A stretch of DNA of 43,031 nt from assembly GCA_017435425.1 (NCBI GenBank), contig JAFSFC010000010.1, positions 1 to 43,031 of the forward strand, written 5' to 3'. The notes beneath the pieces were generated by a model. That model was given only the letters and a program-made list of their open reading frames with translations, was not told the origin of the DNA and made no database searches. The translations under genes were made by a program, and so were the position numbers. Shown here in pieces: positions 23,762-32,703 of the stretch; positions within the stretch are counted from its first letter, which is position 1; each line of letters starts with the position of its first letter. The stretch is from Ruminiclostridium sp. Its GTDB lineage: Bacteria > Bacillota > Clostridia > Oscillospirales > Oscillospiraceae.

Positions 23762-24292
23762 AAATCGCTTGATATAGGTACTCATCCAAATCGACCAAAA
23801 TCTGTGCCATTGGAATTTGTTTTTTCCTTTTGGAACAGTATATTCGTTTTAACACCCCGTCTTAGACGCAATCCTAGTTGGGGTCAAATTGGGGGCAATA
23901 TGTAGCCACTTTCATACATAAACAATTGTAATCTCTGTTTCGAATTCCTCTCCCATCGAAATCGGACTAAAGTCAAACTTCGATTCCTTACTGCAATGTT
24001 ACGTTAACAGCATACAAAACGAAGTAGATATTGTTCCACAACTCCCAGAATCTACTCTTGAGCCCCTTGTTCCCCAAAAAACATTCGAATTATTGGATTC
24101 TCTGCATCGGTAAAAATTCACCACAAAGCAAAAATTGCCTCGTCCATTGGAAATATCTCCATGGATGAGGCTTTCTTTTTTCGCCAACGTTTTATTCTTG
24201 TTCCATATGGACATCTCACATACAATGTGCTAAACTTATGTCAATACATTCCGGTAATATTCGGCATCTTGCACAGAATAGGAGGAGATCAC
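23762..24292. other. Region before the RHS/SLH gene, with possible gene remnant and terminator
   Basis: The plus strand at 23922-24113 is open for 63 codons ending in TAA (visible parts include NFDSLLQCYVNSIQNEVDI and KTFELLDSLHR). It reads like the end of a protein gene but has no start or ribosome site, so it may be a remnant. A hairpin GCCTCGTCCAT/ATGGATGAGGC at 24137-24171 with a T-rich tail follows, as a terminator would. The word GAAATCGCTTGATA occurs both at 23761-23774, right at the repeat junction, and at 24297-24310, inside the start of the RHS/SLH gene. No promoter is clear. Confidence 0.4.
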
Positions 24293-27200
24293 ATGCGAAA
24301 TCGCTTGATAGCCACGTTGCTTACCCTATCCATGCTTCTATCCATCCTTCCACCTACAGCTTTTGCCGCAGAGGAAGGCCCCAACATCACCATCGATGAT
24401 AAACTGGTGGTAGAGGATGGCAAGGCCATCGAATCACTTCCCGCTGGTGTTGATTACACCAGAGGCACTCTAACCTTGGACAAAGCCTCCCTGATCAATC
24501 TACATATTCACGGAGGCGATGACGTGACCATCGTCCTGCGGGGTGAGTCCACCGTCCAGGATGACGGAACCATTGTAGACGAAGACGGCAACCTACGGGA
24601 GCCCGTTATGCTGGGCAACACCACCGTCACCATTAAGGGTCCAGGCAGTCTGATTGCCACTGCTTCTTCTTCCGAGGGCCGAGCCTTTGTGGCAGACTAC
24701 ACCGACCTGACTATCACCGATGGCGCCACGGTCACTGCCCAGGTCATCGAAGATAAAGCGGAACACCACGGATCCTTCGAGTCTGTCTCCGGCAGCCTGA
24801 CCGTGGAGGGTGGCGCCACCCTGAACGTCCTCGGACTGGGTGGCCTTGGACTGACCGAAAACGGCACCGGATCCGGCTCCCTGGCCTATAGCTTCAAGGA
24901 CTGCACCATCAATGCAAACTGTCTCTGGATGACCTCTGACCTGGAAGACAAAACACACCAGGTCACCGTTGGACCGGATGCAGTGTTAAACTTATCTGCA
25001 AAGAAAAACATCGACGCTGACACCGCTGGCAATGTTCTGCAAATTTTGGACGGCAGCCACTTCATTCTGGATGGTGGTCAAGTGACCATTGATACCACTG
25101 AAGCCTCCAACGGGGATCAGGCTGCAGTTTTGATCCAGGGTAAAAACTCTCTGCTTGATCTACGCAGCGGCTCCTTTGATGCCGATATTGCCGGTTCCCA
25201 CAGTATCCAACTCGATGACAACGCCGCTCTCATTCAGACCGGCGGTACTTTGTCTGCCCAAGTAAGTGGAAGCAGCTATGCTCTGCTGGTAAGCAACGGC
25301 AATGTCACCCTGAAGGGCGGTTCTACCGGTTTTACCGGAGGCTATGGTGTGCTGCTGGAATCCCGCCTTGATTCCAGTTCCATGACTATCAACGGAGGCT
25401 TCGCCAACATCACCAGCACCAAGGGTGATACTCTGTCCATCCGATCCGGCGGCAAGTTTACGATGTTAGACGGCTCTGTCACGCTGGAAAGTTCTTCCGG
25501 ACTGCCTCTGTATTGCGAGGGCGGTTCCACCAATCTGTTGGGCGGTGCTGTCTATCTGGAAAATGCCAACGGGCATATCGCATTGTCTGCCAAGAGCAAA
25601 GACCAAGTCATCATCGGCAGCGGAATGTATGTTCTGGACAATAATACCGGCAAGGAAATTACCATGACCGGCAACAAGGAAGGCCAATTCCTCAGCCCCT
25701 CTGTCACCATATCCGGTGAGAAGAGCCTTGGGGCATACGATTGCGACCTGAGCATCCCCAGTGGTCAGATCACCCAGGGTGCTCGGTTTACCGTTCGTGC
25801 CATCGTGTCTCTGGGCGCACCCAAAGGCGAGGTTACCTTTGCCCTGCCTGCCGGTGTCTCCTATGTGCCGGGAAGTCTGACCGTGGATAGCCGCTCGGTC
25901 TCTCCCACCAGCACAGATCCTCTCACCGTTCCTCTCCAGGAAGGTGGAACCATCCGTTTCAGCGCCATTGCCCGTGACTCCGGCGGAAAGGACCTGACCG
26001 CTGTCACCACCGCAGGAAACCAGAAGTATCAGGAGAAACTGAACTTTGATGTCAGCGCCTTCAACCTGTCTCTGCCCAGCCGTACCTGCCGACTGGAACT
26101 CCCCGTGTCCGGTTCCGCTGTCCCCAACGGCTCTATCGTCTTCTATGAAGGCACTCGTTCCCTAGGCAGAGCATCGGTCAACGCCCTGGGCACCTGGTCC
26201 GGAACCGTCACCCTGCCCGAAGTGGAAGGAGAGCACACCGTTCACGCTGTTCTTACCCTGATGGATGGCTCCACCATCCGCAGTGAGGATCATATCGTCA
26301 CCTACGAGCCCGAAGCCGACGAAGTAAAGACCCTCACCATCACCAACTATATCCATGGACGTACCGACCTGGATCCCCCCATCGAAGAGACCCTGGTCAT
26401 TGACTATGTAAACGGCGAGGACAGCTCTGATTATTATTCCTTCTGGCCTGACCTTCCTACCCTCTCTTTCCGGGTTGACTTTGTAAAGGATTCCTCTGCC
26501 CAAAGTCAGGTCACCGTGGTCACCACCAACCGGAATGGCCAGGAGACCAAGGTTCCCCTCCGCTACAAGGCCGCTGAAGATGCCTGGTTCGGCTCTTACG
26601 ATTTTGATGACGAGAGTGTGCCCTACAAGTTCCGGGTGGAATATGTCTCCGGCACGCCCTCTGAAGGAATCGAACTGGAAGGTGAATTTGCCTATGATGA
26701 AAACGGCAATCTCATTCGAGGCGTTTATGACGATGGCGTTGTTTACTTTTATACCTATGACTCCAACAACAAACTGAAGCAGGCTTCCAGCGGTGACTTT
26801 ACATATTACTATGATAAGCAGTCCCGCATTGCAAAAGCTGAAAACTCTAACGGCATTATTGCTACTTTAGACTATGACAACAGCGGGAACATCAAAAAAA
26901 TCTCCTTCAACGAGGAAGATCCTCTAATTTACACCTACAACAAAGACGGAAAGACCACAAAAGTAACCCAAGGTAAAAATACATATCACTTCAATGACAA
27001 TCAGCAAGTCATTTCTATCATTAATAAAGACGGGACAACGACAATTTCGTACAATGCGGATGGATGTATCTCCAAGGTCACTTACCCTGATGGCACCTAT
27101 TCTCAGTATTCCTATGACAGCAACAGACAGATGAGTAGCGTAACCGACGGTACAAACACCTATTATTTCCGTTATAATGGAGATATGACTTTCATGCGGG

Positions 27201-30200
27201 ATGACGAAGGTACAGAAATATCCTGGAGTCCCTCCTCTATTCCCGTTGAACAATACTTTGATTTAAAAGACGCCTATACCACAGGTGAACTCCATGTTAG
27301 AACTCAGGATGGTGACTCCATATCCTATATCATCGACAAAGAAAGCCTGACCATTACAAGTACCACTCCCAAAGAACAGACTTACATCTATGTATACAAT
27401 AAAAATGGCGATTTAATCTCCGTTACAGAAAACAACCAGACTACTAAGTTTTCTTATGATAATGCAGGAAATCTGACCAAAATAACCTATCCAGACGGTA
27501 AATCTATTACGTATCAATATGACAAGAAAAATCAACTTGTTCAGGTCATTGACAATGAAGGCTATCAAACTGGGTATGTCTATGATTCCAGGGGCCGCAT
27601 CACCGGTTTAACTGATGGTTCCAATGAATGCGTCACCTACCAATATAATTCTGACGATACCCTTGCCCGAGTTGACAATGCAAACGGTACTTATACGACT
27701 TATGCCTACACTGGAGGAAATGTATCATCAATCAAACATCATGATAAAGATGACAATTTACTCTCTTCCTTTGTATACACCTATGACCGGGCAGGAAACG
27801 TCACTTCCATGACTGATACCGAAGGTACCTGGACTTACGCCTACGACAAGGACGGGCAACTCATCAAAGCCACTACCCCTGATGGTAGAATCACTACCTA
27901 TGCCTACGATGCCGCCGGCAATCGTACTCAGGTAAGCTACAACGGTCAGACGGTTTCTTACACATCCAATATAGACAATCAGTATACCACTTACGGTAAC
28001 ACTACCCGCACCTATGATGCCACTGGCAATCTGCTCACTGAGACCTGCGAAGGAAAGACTGCACGGTATACCTGGAATGACAACGGGCAGCTTATTGCTT
28101 ATGTAGACTTCAGTGGCACAAAGTATGAATATGGATATGACCTCTTTGGTTTGCGAAATAAGGTAACCGTCAACGGAAAGACCACATCCTTTCTCAATGA
28201 TCCCCTCGGATACGGCATGCCCATCGCCTCCTACAACAGTTCCGGAGACCTTCACTATATGCTTACCAGTACTATTGCTGCAACTAGAAGCGGAAACTCC
28301 ACGTATTATTACAACGCCAATTTGATCGGCTCTGTTACAGAAATCACTGGTGATTCAGGATCTGTTGTTAATCGATATACTTATGATCAGGAGGGAAATG
28401 TTGTTACCAAAACCGAAGGCATCAACAATCTTTTCAGCTATGCTGGCCTCTTTGGTCTAGTTAATGATGAAAATGGTTTAATTTACAACCGCTCCCGATA
28501 CGTCTCTATAGATTCTGACAGTTTCATTAGTAAAGATCCTGCTGGAGATTTGTATGATGACAACCTGTACCGATATGTTGGAAACAATCCAGTCAACATT
28601 CTTGATGTTAATGGTATGATGTCGATAGGAATTGGCAGACTAAAAAACATTGTATTAAAAAATCAGGTTCCCGTAAAGGTAAATCTCACCCCTAATATAG
28701 CTGAGAACGTAAATCACATGAATAATGCAGCAATGCAAGGATGGCTTTTTGGCCTGAGTGATATCCTTTCTGAAAAAGCAAAAAAATACTGGATTGGTAG
28801 TTTACTCGCAGTTTTGTTCGTTAGAGGTTCCCTCCCTGGGTATTCGTCCCCTCTGGAAGATCTACCACCACCGCCAGACACTCCCTCTCGTCCACCAGAC
28901 ACTCCCCTCGATTCGGATGATAACCTTCCACCTTTCATGCGTGCATTAGAGAATCCTGTCGCGGAAGCATTTAGCTGGAGTCCTTATCCATGGATGTATC
29001 CTCCTGTGCTAGCCGCAGCTTATGTAGCTGAAAAATGGCCTTCTAACCCCCTTACAAAGTTGGGAGGCTCGATCGGAAATATAGTTGGAGGGTTGCTCTA
29101 TCCTGAACCTGAAATTGATCCTAAGCTATATCCCTATCTAATCGCACCCTACGATCCTTTTGACCCCGAGTCCAATCCCCAACTTAAGGGCAGTACTCCC
29201 GACCGGCCCATTACGGTCAACCTGGACCCCTCCGGCTACGTCTACGAAGGCATCGAATCCAACCGTCTGTCAGGAGTCACCACCACCCTTTACTACAGCA
29301 ACAGCACCACGCAGCCCACCGGCAACGCTTCGGAATCCCAGAAGTGGGATGCTTCCAAGTTTGAGCAGTCCAATCCCCTTACCACCGATGCCATGGGCCA
29401 ATATCTGTGGATGGTACCCGATGGTTGGTGGCAGGTGAAGTACCAGAAGAACGGTTACTCCACTGTCTATAGTGACTGGCTCCCTGTTCCCCCCATCCAG
29501 ACTGACGTAAATGTTGGCCTGATCTCCAAAGAACCTGCCCAGCTGACCTTGTCCGGAGAAGCCGGCGACAAAGTCATTGTCCTGCGCTTTGATCGTCCCG
29601 TTCGTTTGGACTCCGTCTCTGCGCAAACTATCCAACTCAGCCACAGCGGAACTACTCTCTCCGGTACATTTATCCCCGTAGATCCCGCTGAAGCTGACGA
29701 CGGCCAGCAGTGTGCCACCACCTTCTCTTTCCAGTTGTCCGGCGGACAGACCCTGAAGGACGGCTCTAATCTGACCGCCAAGTACAACAACATCATCACT
29801 TACGCAGGTGCATCCAGCAATGGCAGCGCATCGGCCACTGTAGTGGACCTGATGCCCTTCTCTGATGTGGGTAAGGGAGATTATTTCTATGACTCCATCT
29901 TCTGGGCCATCAACGCAGAGCCTCAAATCACCAATGGCACAGGAAAGACTACCTTCTCCCCCAACCAGGGCTGTACCAGAGGCCAGGCAGTTACCTTCCT
30001 CTGGCGCGCTATGGGAGAACCGGAACCGGAATCCACCACCAATCCCTTCACCGATGTGAGCGCAGGTTCCTACTACTACAAGGCCGTCTTGTGGGCCGTA
30101 GAGAACGGTATCACCAATGGCACCAGCAAGACCACCTTCTCCCCCAATGCCACCTGTACCCGCGGACAGATCGTCACCTTCCTCCATCGAACGGAAAACT

Positions 30201-30385
30201 CCCCGGAACCCCTTAGTGAAACCAATCCCTTCCGGGATGTCCGCACCTCGGACTACTTCTTTGATGCCGTCCTGTGGGCCGGTGATTGGGGTATTACCAA
30301 AGGCACCAGTGCCACCGCCTTCTCCCCCAACGCAACCTGTACCCGCGGTCAAATCGTTACTTTCCTCTATCGCGACATGAAATAA
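24293..30385 (+). CDS. Secreted S-layer-anchored RHS/YD-repeat protein
   Basis: The 2030-residue product starts after AGGAGG and has a signal peptide (MRNRLIATLL, cleavage after PPTAFA). Residues ~30-450 are repetitive and Gly/Thr-rich, with a beta-helix look. Residues ~500-800 look like Ig-type beta domains. Residues ~800-1445 contain many YD repeats (YDNAGNLTKITYPDG and similar) and end in an RHS core motif (GLIYNRSRYVSIDSDSF, then LYRYVGNNPVNILDVNGM). Residues ~1446-1640 are a unique part with a Pro-rich stretch. Another beta domain follows, and three SLH domains (each beginning F-S/T/R-DV) occupy 1855-2030 and anchor the protein to the cell wall. RHS proteins usually end in a toxin; here the post-core segment is followed by anchoring domains, so display or adhesion is as plausible as toxicity. 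The YD part is visibly more AT-rich than both ends, indicating mosaic origin. Confidence 0.88.
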   Translation: MRNRLIATLLTLSMLLSILPPTAFAAEEGPNITIDDKLVVEDGKAIESLPAGVDYTRGTLTLDKASLINLHIHGGDDVTIVLRGESTVQDDGTIVDEDGNLREPVMLGNTTVTIKGPGSLIATASSSEGRAFVADYTDLTITDGATVTAQVIEDKAEHHGSFESVSGSLTVEGGATLNVLGLGGLGLTENGTGSGSLAYSFKDCTINANCLWMTSDLEDKTHQVTVGPDAVLNLSAKKNIDADTAGNVLQILDGSHFILDGGQVTIDTTEASNGDQAAVLIQGKNSLLDLRSGSFDADIAGSHSIQLDDNAALIQTGGTLSAQVSGSSYALLVSNGNVTLKGGSTGFTGGYGVLLESRLDSSSMTINGGFANITSTKGDTLSIRSGGKFTMLDGSVTLESSSGLPLYCEGGSTNLLGGAVYLENANGHIALSAKSKDQVIIGSGMYVLDNNTGKEITMTGNKEGQFLSPSVTISGEKSLGAYDCDLSIPSGQITQGARFTVRAIVSLGAPKGEVTFALPAGVSYVPGSLTVDSRSVSPTSTDPLTVPLQEGGTIRFSAIARDSGGKDLTAVTTAGNQKYQEKLNFDVSAFNLSLPSRTCRLELPVSGSAVPNGSIVFYEGTRSLGRASVNALGTWSGTVTLPEVEGEHTVHAVLTLMDGSTIRSEDHIVTYEPEADEVKTLTITNYIHGRTDLDPPIEETLVIDYVNGEDSSDYYSFWPDLPTLSFRVDFVKDSSAQSQVTVVTTNRNGQETKVPLRYKAAEDAWFGSYDFDDESVPYKFRVEYVSGTPSEGIELEGEFAYDENGNLIRGVYDDGVVYFYTYDSNNKLKQASSGDFTYYYDKQSRIAKAENSNGIIATLDYDNSGNIKKISFNEEDPLIYTYNKDGKTTKVTQGKNTYHFNDNQQVISIINKDGTTTISYNADGCISKVTYPDGTYSQYSYDSNRQMSSVTDGTNTYYFRYNGDMTFMRDDEGTEISWSPSSIPVEQYFDLKDAYTTGELHVRTQDGDSISYIIDKESLTITSTTPKEQTYIYVYNKNGDLISVTENNQTTKFSYDNAGNLTKITYPDGKSITYQYDKKNQLVQVIDNEGYQTGYVYDSRGRITGLTDGSNECVTYQYNSDDTLARVDNANGTYTTYAYTGGNVSSIKHHDKDDNLLSSFVYTYDRAGNVTSMTDTEGTWTYAYDKDGQLIKATTPDGRITTYAYDAAGNRTQVSYNGQTVSYTSNIDNQYTTYGNTTRTYDATGNLLTETCEGKTARYTWNDNGQLIAYVDFSGTKYEYGYDLFGLRNKVTVNGKTTSFLNDPLGYGMPIASYNSSGDLHYMLTSTIAATRSGNSTYYYNANLIGSVTEITGDSGSVVNRYTYDQEGNVVTKTEGINNLFSYAGLFGLVNDENGLIYNRSRYVSIDSDSFISKDPAGDLYDDNLYRYVGNNPVNILDVNGMMSIGIGRLKNIVLKNQVPVKVNLTPNIAENVNHMNNAAMQGWLFGLSDILSEKAKKYWIGSLLAVLFVRGSLPGYSSPLEDLPPPPDTPSRPPDTPLDSDDNLPPFMRALENPVAEAFSWSPYPWMYPPVLAAAYVAEKWPSNPLTKLGGSIGNIVGGLLYPEPEIDPKLYPYLIAPYDPFDPESNPQLKGSTPDRPITVNLDPSGYVYEGIESNRLSGVTTTLYYSNSTTQPTGNASESQKWDASKFEQSNPLTTDAMGQYLWMVPDGWWQVKYQKNGYSTVYSDWLPVPPIQTDVNVGLISKEPAQLTLSGEAGDKVIVLRFDRPVRLDSVSAQTIQLSHSGTTLSGTFIPVDPAEADDGQQCATTFSFQLSGGQTLKDGSNLTAKYNNIITYAGASSNGSASATVVDLMPFSDVGKGDYFYDSIFWAINAEPQITNGTGKTTFSPNQGCTRGQAVTFLWRAMGEPEPESTTNPFTDVSAGSYYYKAVLWAVENGITNGTSKTTFSPNATCTRGQIVTFLHRTENSPEPLSETNPFRDVRTSDYFFDAVLWAGDWGITKGTSATAFSPNATCTRGQIVTFLYRDMK

Positions 30386-30403
30386 TACTCAGTTCGGCAC
30401 AAA

Positions 30404-30436
30404 GCCTCCGCCAACAGCGGGGGCTTTTGTCTTTCT
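30404..30436 (+). terminator. Terminator after the RHS/SLH gene
   Basis: GCCTCCGC and GCGGGGGC form a GC-rich hairpin with a five-base loop at about 30406-30427, followed by TTTTGTCTTTCTT, about 20 bases after the stop codon. Confidence 0.85.
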
Positions 30437-30860
30437 TCAGCATTCGTTAGCCAACTCTTTTAGCCTCATGTGATTAATACTGCAAATACAAAAAACGTCA
30501 TATCGGTATTGAACAAGTAACATGGTATTCATTTGTGAAGGCAATAAGTTAAGTTTCTTTCGTGTTCATACTTTATGTGCTGTCTCGCTAGAGTACCCAT
30601 CCTTACTGGCACGTTCCAAAGAATATTATTCAACTCTAACGGAACACTTTTCTTCTATGCCATTAGGGTACAGCCTAATGGTACGTCCCACTCCTTTAAC
30701 ATCTATTCCGCTCTAGCGCATAGGAGATGTAGTTCTCCCACCAATAGATTGAAAAAGTTGAAGAGGAATGTGTAAATACACATTCCTCTTCTAATCGTTT
30801 CATTATTTCCAAAGCCGTCAGTTTCGATCATATATAGTACACAGAAAGTATCTCTTCCCC
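30437..30860. other. Intergenic region with two perfect hairpins
   Basis: No gene is seen in about 420 bases. CCATTAGG at 30660-30667 pairs with CCTAATGG at 30674-30681. GAAGAGGAATGTGTA at 30760-30774 pairs perfectly with its reverse complement at 30777-30791 (15-bp stem, 2-base loop). The second hairpin has no T run, so it may be a structured RNA, a protein site or a transposon end. It precedes the right 411-bp repeat by 70 bases, much as the hairpin at 23276-23320 precedes the left copy. Confidence 0.5.
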
Positions 30861-31271
30861 TATTACGGTTAGATGCGCAAACAAAAAACGGCTGTGCAAG
30901 CATGCACAGCCATCTTTGGGTTCGTTTAGATTTCATTGTATCCAGGGAAAATTTTTTTGTAGCCGTAACCAGACATCCAGGTGCCCGCCGCCTCACCCCT
31001 GTAATTTACTCGATTTTTTGACTTTTTTAGATTCTTAAGAAAAATATATAGTTATTTTACTCATTTTGGCCGATTTTTCATCTGCCAGACCGGTTTTTCC
31101 TGGGTTCAAACAGCAAAAAATCCTTGATTTTATTGAATTGTTAGAAAAGTGTTAGAATTCTGGTTTTCCGGCCTTTTCGAAAACAAAGGAAAAACCCTTG
31201 AAACCGTTGAGTTTCAAGGGTTTTTTTGGTTGCGGAGGAAGGACTTGAACCTTCGGCCTCCGGGTTATGAG
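30861..31271. repeat. 411-bp direct repeat, right copy
   Basis: This is the right partner of 23351-23761. It includes the hairpin GGCTGTGCA/TGCACAGCC near 30890-30911 (perfect here, one mismatch in the left copy), the tRNA terminator and the 3' part of the complete initiator tRNA gene. Recombination between the two copies would remove 7510 bases, including the whole RHS/SLH gene, and would leave the tRNA intact. Confidence 0.9.
31190..31227 (-). terminator. Terminator of the tRNA transcript
   Basis: AAACCCTTGAAAC and GTTTCAAGGGTTT form a 13-bp stem with a six-base loop (about 31193-31224). On the minus strand it follows the tRNA CCA end directly and leads to a T run (complement of AAAGGAAAAA). 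Confidence 0.8.
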
Positions 31272-31302
31272 CCCGACGAGCTACCAACTGCTCTACTCCG
31301 CG
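31227..31302 (-). tRNA. Initiator tRNA-Met (CAT)
   Basis: This is a 76-nt tRNA with encoded CCA (31227-31229). Anticodon CAT is at 31267-31269. Two hallmarks identify the initiator: an unpaired C1-A72 at the top of the acceptor stem, and three G-C pairs in the anticodon stem (GGG/CCC around the loop). The T arm (GGTTCAAGTCC) is intact. It is transcribed with tRNA-Leu from a promoter upstream on the minus strand. Its 3' part is duplicated at 23717-23761. Confidence 0.95.
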
Positions 31303-31305
31303 ATA

Positions 31306-31392
31306 TGGTGCCGGAGACCGGGGTCGAACCGGCACGGGATCACTCCCACGGGATTTTAAGTCCCGGGCGTCTGCCAATTCCGCCACTCCGGC
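31306..31392 (-). tRNA. tRNA-Leu (TAA)
   Basis: This is an 87-nt class II tRNA with a long variable arm and encoded CCA. The acceptor stem is GCCGGAG/CTCCGGC, and the anticodon is TAA within GGGACTTAAAATCCC. Three bases separate it from the initiator tRNA, so both come from one transcript. Confidence 0.95.
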
Positions 31393-31427
31393 ATATCCAG
31401 CGGTCTCGCACTCCTTAGTGCTCAATT

Positions 31428-31456
31428 AATATAACATGACGCCTCTGATTTGTCAA
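31428..31456 (-). promoter_or_regulatory. Promoter of the tRNA-Leu/tRNA-Met transcript
   Basis: On the minus strand TTGACA (31456-31451) is followed after 17 bases by TATATT (31433-31428). The tRNA-Leu 5' end is 36 bases further on. Confidence 0.8.
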
Positions 31457-31485
31457 GCACTATTTTCAATTCTTTTCAAGTTTTC

Positions 31486-32178
31486 TTATCGCTGGTCTCT
31501 TCTGCCGACGATCAGGATCAGCCGCAGCATCTGCAGGATGGAAGAAAACAGGGATGCCACATAGGTCAGGGCAGCTGCGGTGAGAACCTTTCGAGCCCCT
31601 CTCATCTCCTCTTCCCAAAGGATATTGTTGCCGGAAAGAATGGCCAGGGCTCTGCGGGAGGCATTAAACTCCACAGGCAGGGTGACCAGCTGGAAGAAGA
31701 CAACAACTGCAAACAGCAGGATACCGATCTGCGCCAGCTGCATATACCCCATGAGCAGGCCGATCAGAATGATGGGCCAATAGAGCTTGGAGCCAAAGTT
31801 GGCAATGGGAACGGACGCAGAGCGAAGCTTTAAGGGTGCATAGCCAACATGATGCTGGATGGCATGACCGCATTCATGGGCGGCCACGCCGATGGCAGCC
31901 ACCGAGGTGGAACCATAGACGTTGTCAGACAAACGCAAGACCTTTTCATGGGGAGAGTAGTGGTCGGTAAGATTGCCCCGTACCCGCTCGATCCGCACGT
32001 CATAGATCCCGGACCGCTGGAGGATCTGGGCGGCGACATCCTGCGCAGCCACTCCTCTGCCGTTCATGACCCGGCTGAATCGTCGATAGGTACTGCTGAC
32101 ATTCCAGGAGGCTATGGCACAGAGAGCAACCCCCAGAAGCACCAGATAATAGGTCGAGTCCCAATAGAATCCGTACAT
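31486..32178 (-). CDS. YugP-type membrane zinc metallopeptidase
   Basis: The 230-residue product has an N-terminal membrane helix (YYLVLLGVALCAIASW), a zincin motif HECGH (H101, E102, H105), and two further hydrophobic segments (WPIILIGLLMGYM, IGILLFAVVVFFQLV). This is the layout and length of the neutral zinc metallopeptidase family of Bacillus YugP (Zn_peptidase_2). The active site probably faces the cytoplasm or membrane surface, and natural substrates are not established. The start follows GAGAGGAAG. It is next to the tRNA genes with its own transcript and no functional link to them is visible. Confidence 0.9.
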   Translation of the reverse strand: MYGFYWDSTYYLVLLGVALCAIASWNVSSTYRRFSRVMNGRGVAAQDVAAQILQRSGIYDVRIERVRGNLTDHYSPHEKVLRLSDNVYGSTSVAAIGVAAHECGHAIQHHVGYAPLKLRSASVPIANFGSKLYWPIILIGLLMGYMQLAQIGILLFAVVVFFQLVTLPVEFNASRRALAILSGNNILWEEEMRGARKVLTAAALTYVASLFSSILQMLRLILIVGRRDQR

Positions 32179-32343
32179 AATATCTTCCTCTCATACAATT
32201 AAGACATGATCTTATCAGTATTATATCCAGAAAAGCAGCCTTGTTCAAGAACTCTTTTCTCCCCATTTTTTACTGCCCAAAAGGATTCAAAAGTATTCCA
32301 AGAATGGTATAAAGAAAAAGAAGAAAAATGCCGGTTTTTCGCA

Positions 32344-32372
32344 TTGACAAACAAAATATGGGGACATATACT
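32344..32372 (+). promoter_or_regulatory. Sigma-A promoter of the 2-oxoacid oxidoreductase operon
   Basis: Consensus TTGACA at 32344-32349 and TATACT at 32367-32372 are separated by 17 bases. The predicted leader before the first gene is about 95 bases and has no obvious terminator or riboswitch fold. Confidence 0.8.
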
Positions 32373-32474
32373 GTTTTTGTATGCACATTTATCCATTTTA
32401 CATTTTTAATTACAATACATGACACGTTTGGTACCATGCTTTGCAGGGGCCGCGTTTGAAAGGTGAGATAACAT

Positions 32475-32690
32475 ATGGCAAAGGTAATACTGGATATGAG
32501 CCGGTGCAAGGGCTGCTTTCTCTGCGCCAGCGTGTGTCCCAAAGAGGTCCTGACCCCCTCTCAGGAGCTGAGCTCCAAGGGTTTTGGCCTCATCCATCTG
32601 AACGAAGACAAAGAGTGCATCGGCTGCGGCGCCTGCTACAAGATGTGCCCGGACTACTGCATCGAGATCATCGATGAGAAAAAGGCTTAA
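32475..32690 (+). CDS. 2-oxoacid:ferredoxin oxidoreductase, delta (ferredoxin) subunit
   Basis: The 71-residue protein has two four-cysteine [4Fe-4S] motifs, CKGCFLCASVCP and CIGCGACYKMCP. It is the electron-carrying delta subunit of the four-subunit keto-acid:ferredoxin oxidoreductase type (KorD/VorD). It starts after AAAGGTGAG and lies 13 bases before the alpha subunit gene, with an AGGAGG site between. It would collect the electrons released on oxidation of the 2-oxoacid and pass them to ferredoxin. Confidence 0.92.
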   Translation: MAKVILDMSRCKGCFLCASVCPKEVLTPSQELSSKGFGLIHLNEDKECIGCGACYKMCPDYCIEIIDEKKA

Positions 32691-32703
32691 GGAGGGAGAA
32701 ACC

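Noticed and set aside
23351..31271. The 411-bp repeats as a CRISPR array or as insertion sequences
   Set aside because: There are only two long copies 7.5 kb apart with no spacers, no transposase and no terminal inverted repeats.
31141..31425. Protein-like reading frames across the tRNA genes on both strands (also 23631-23905)
   Set aside because: They translate tRNA sequence (the familiar VAELADARDLKSRGS-type artefact) and have no ribosome sites.
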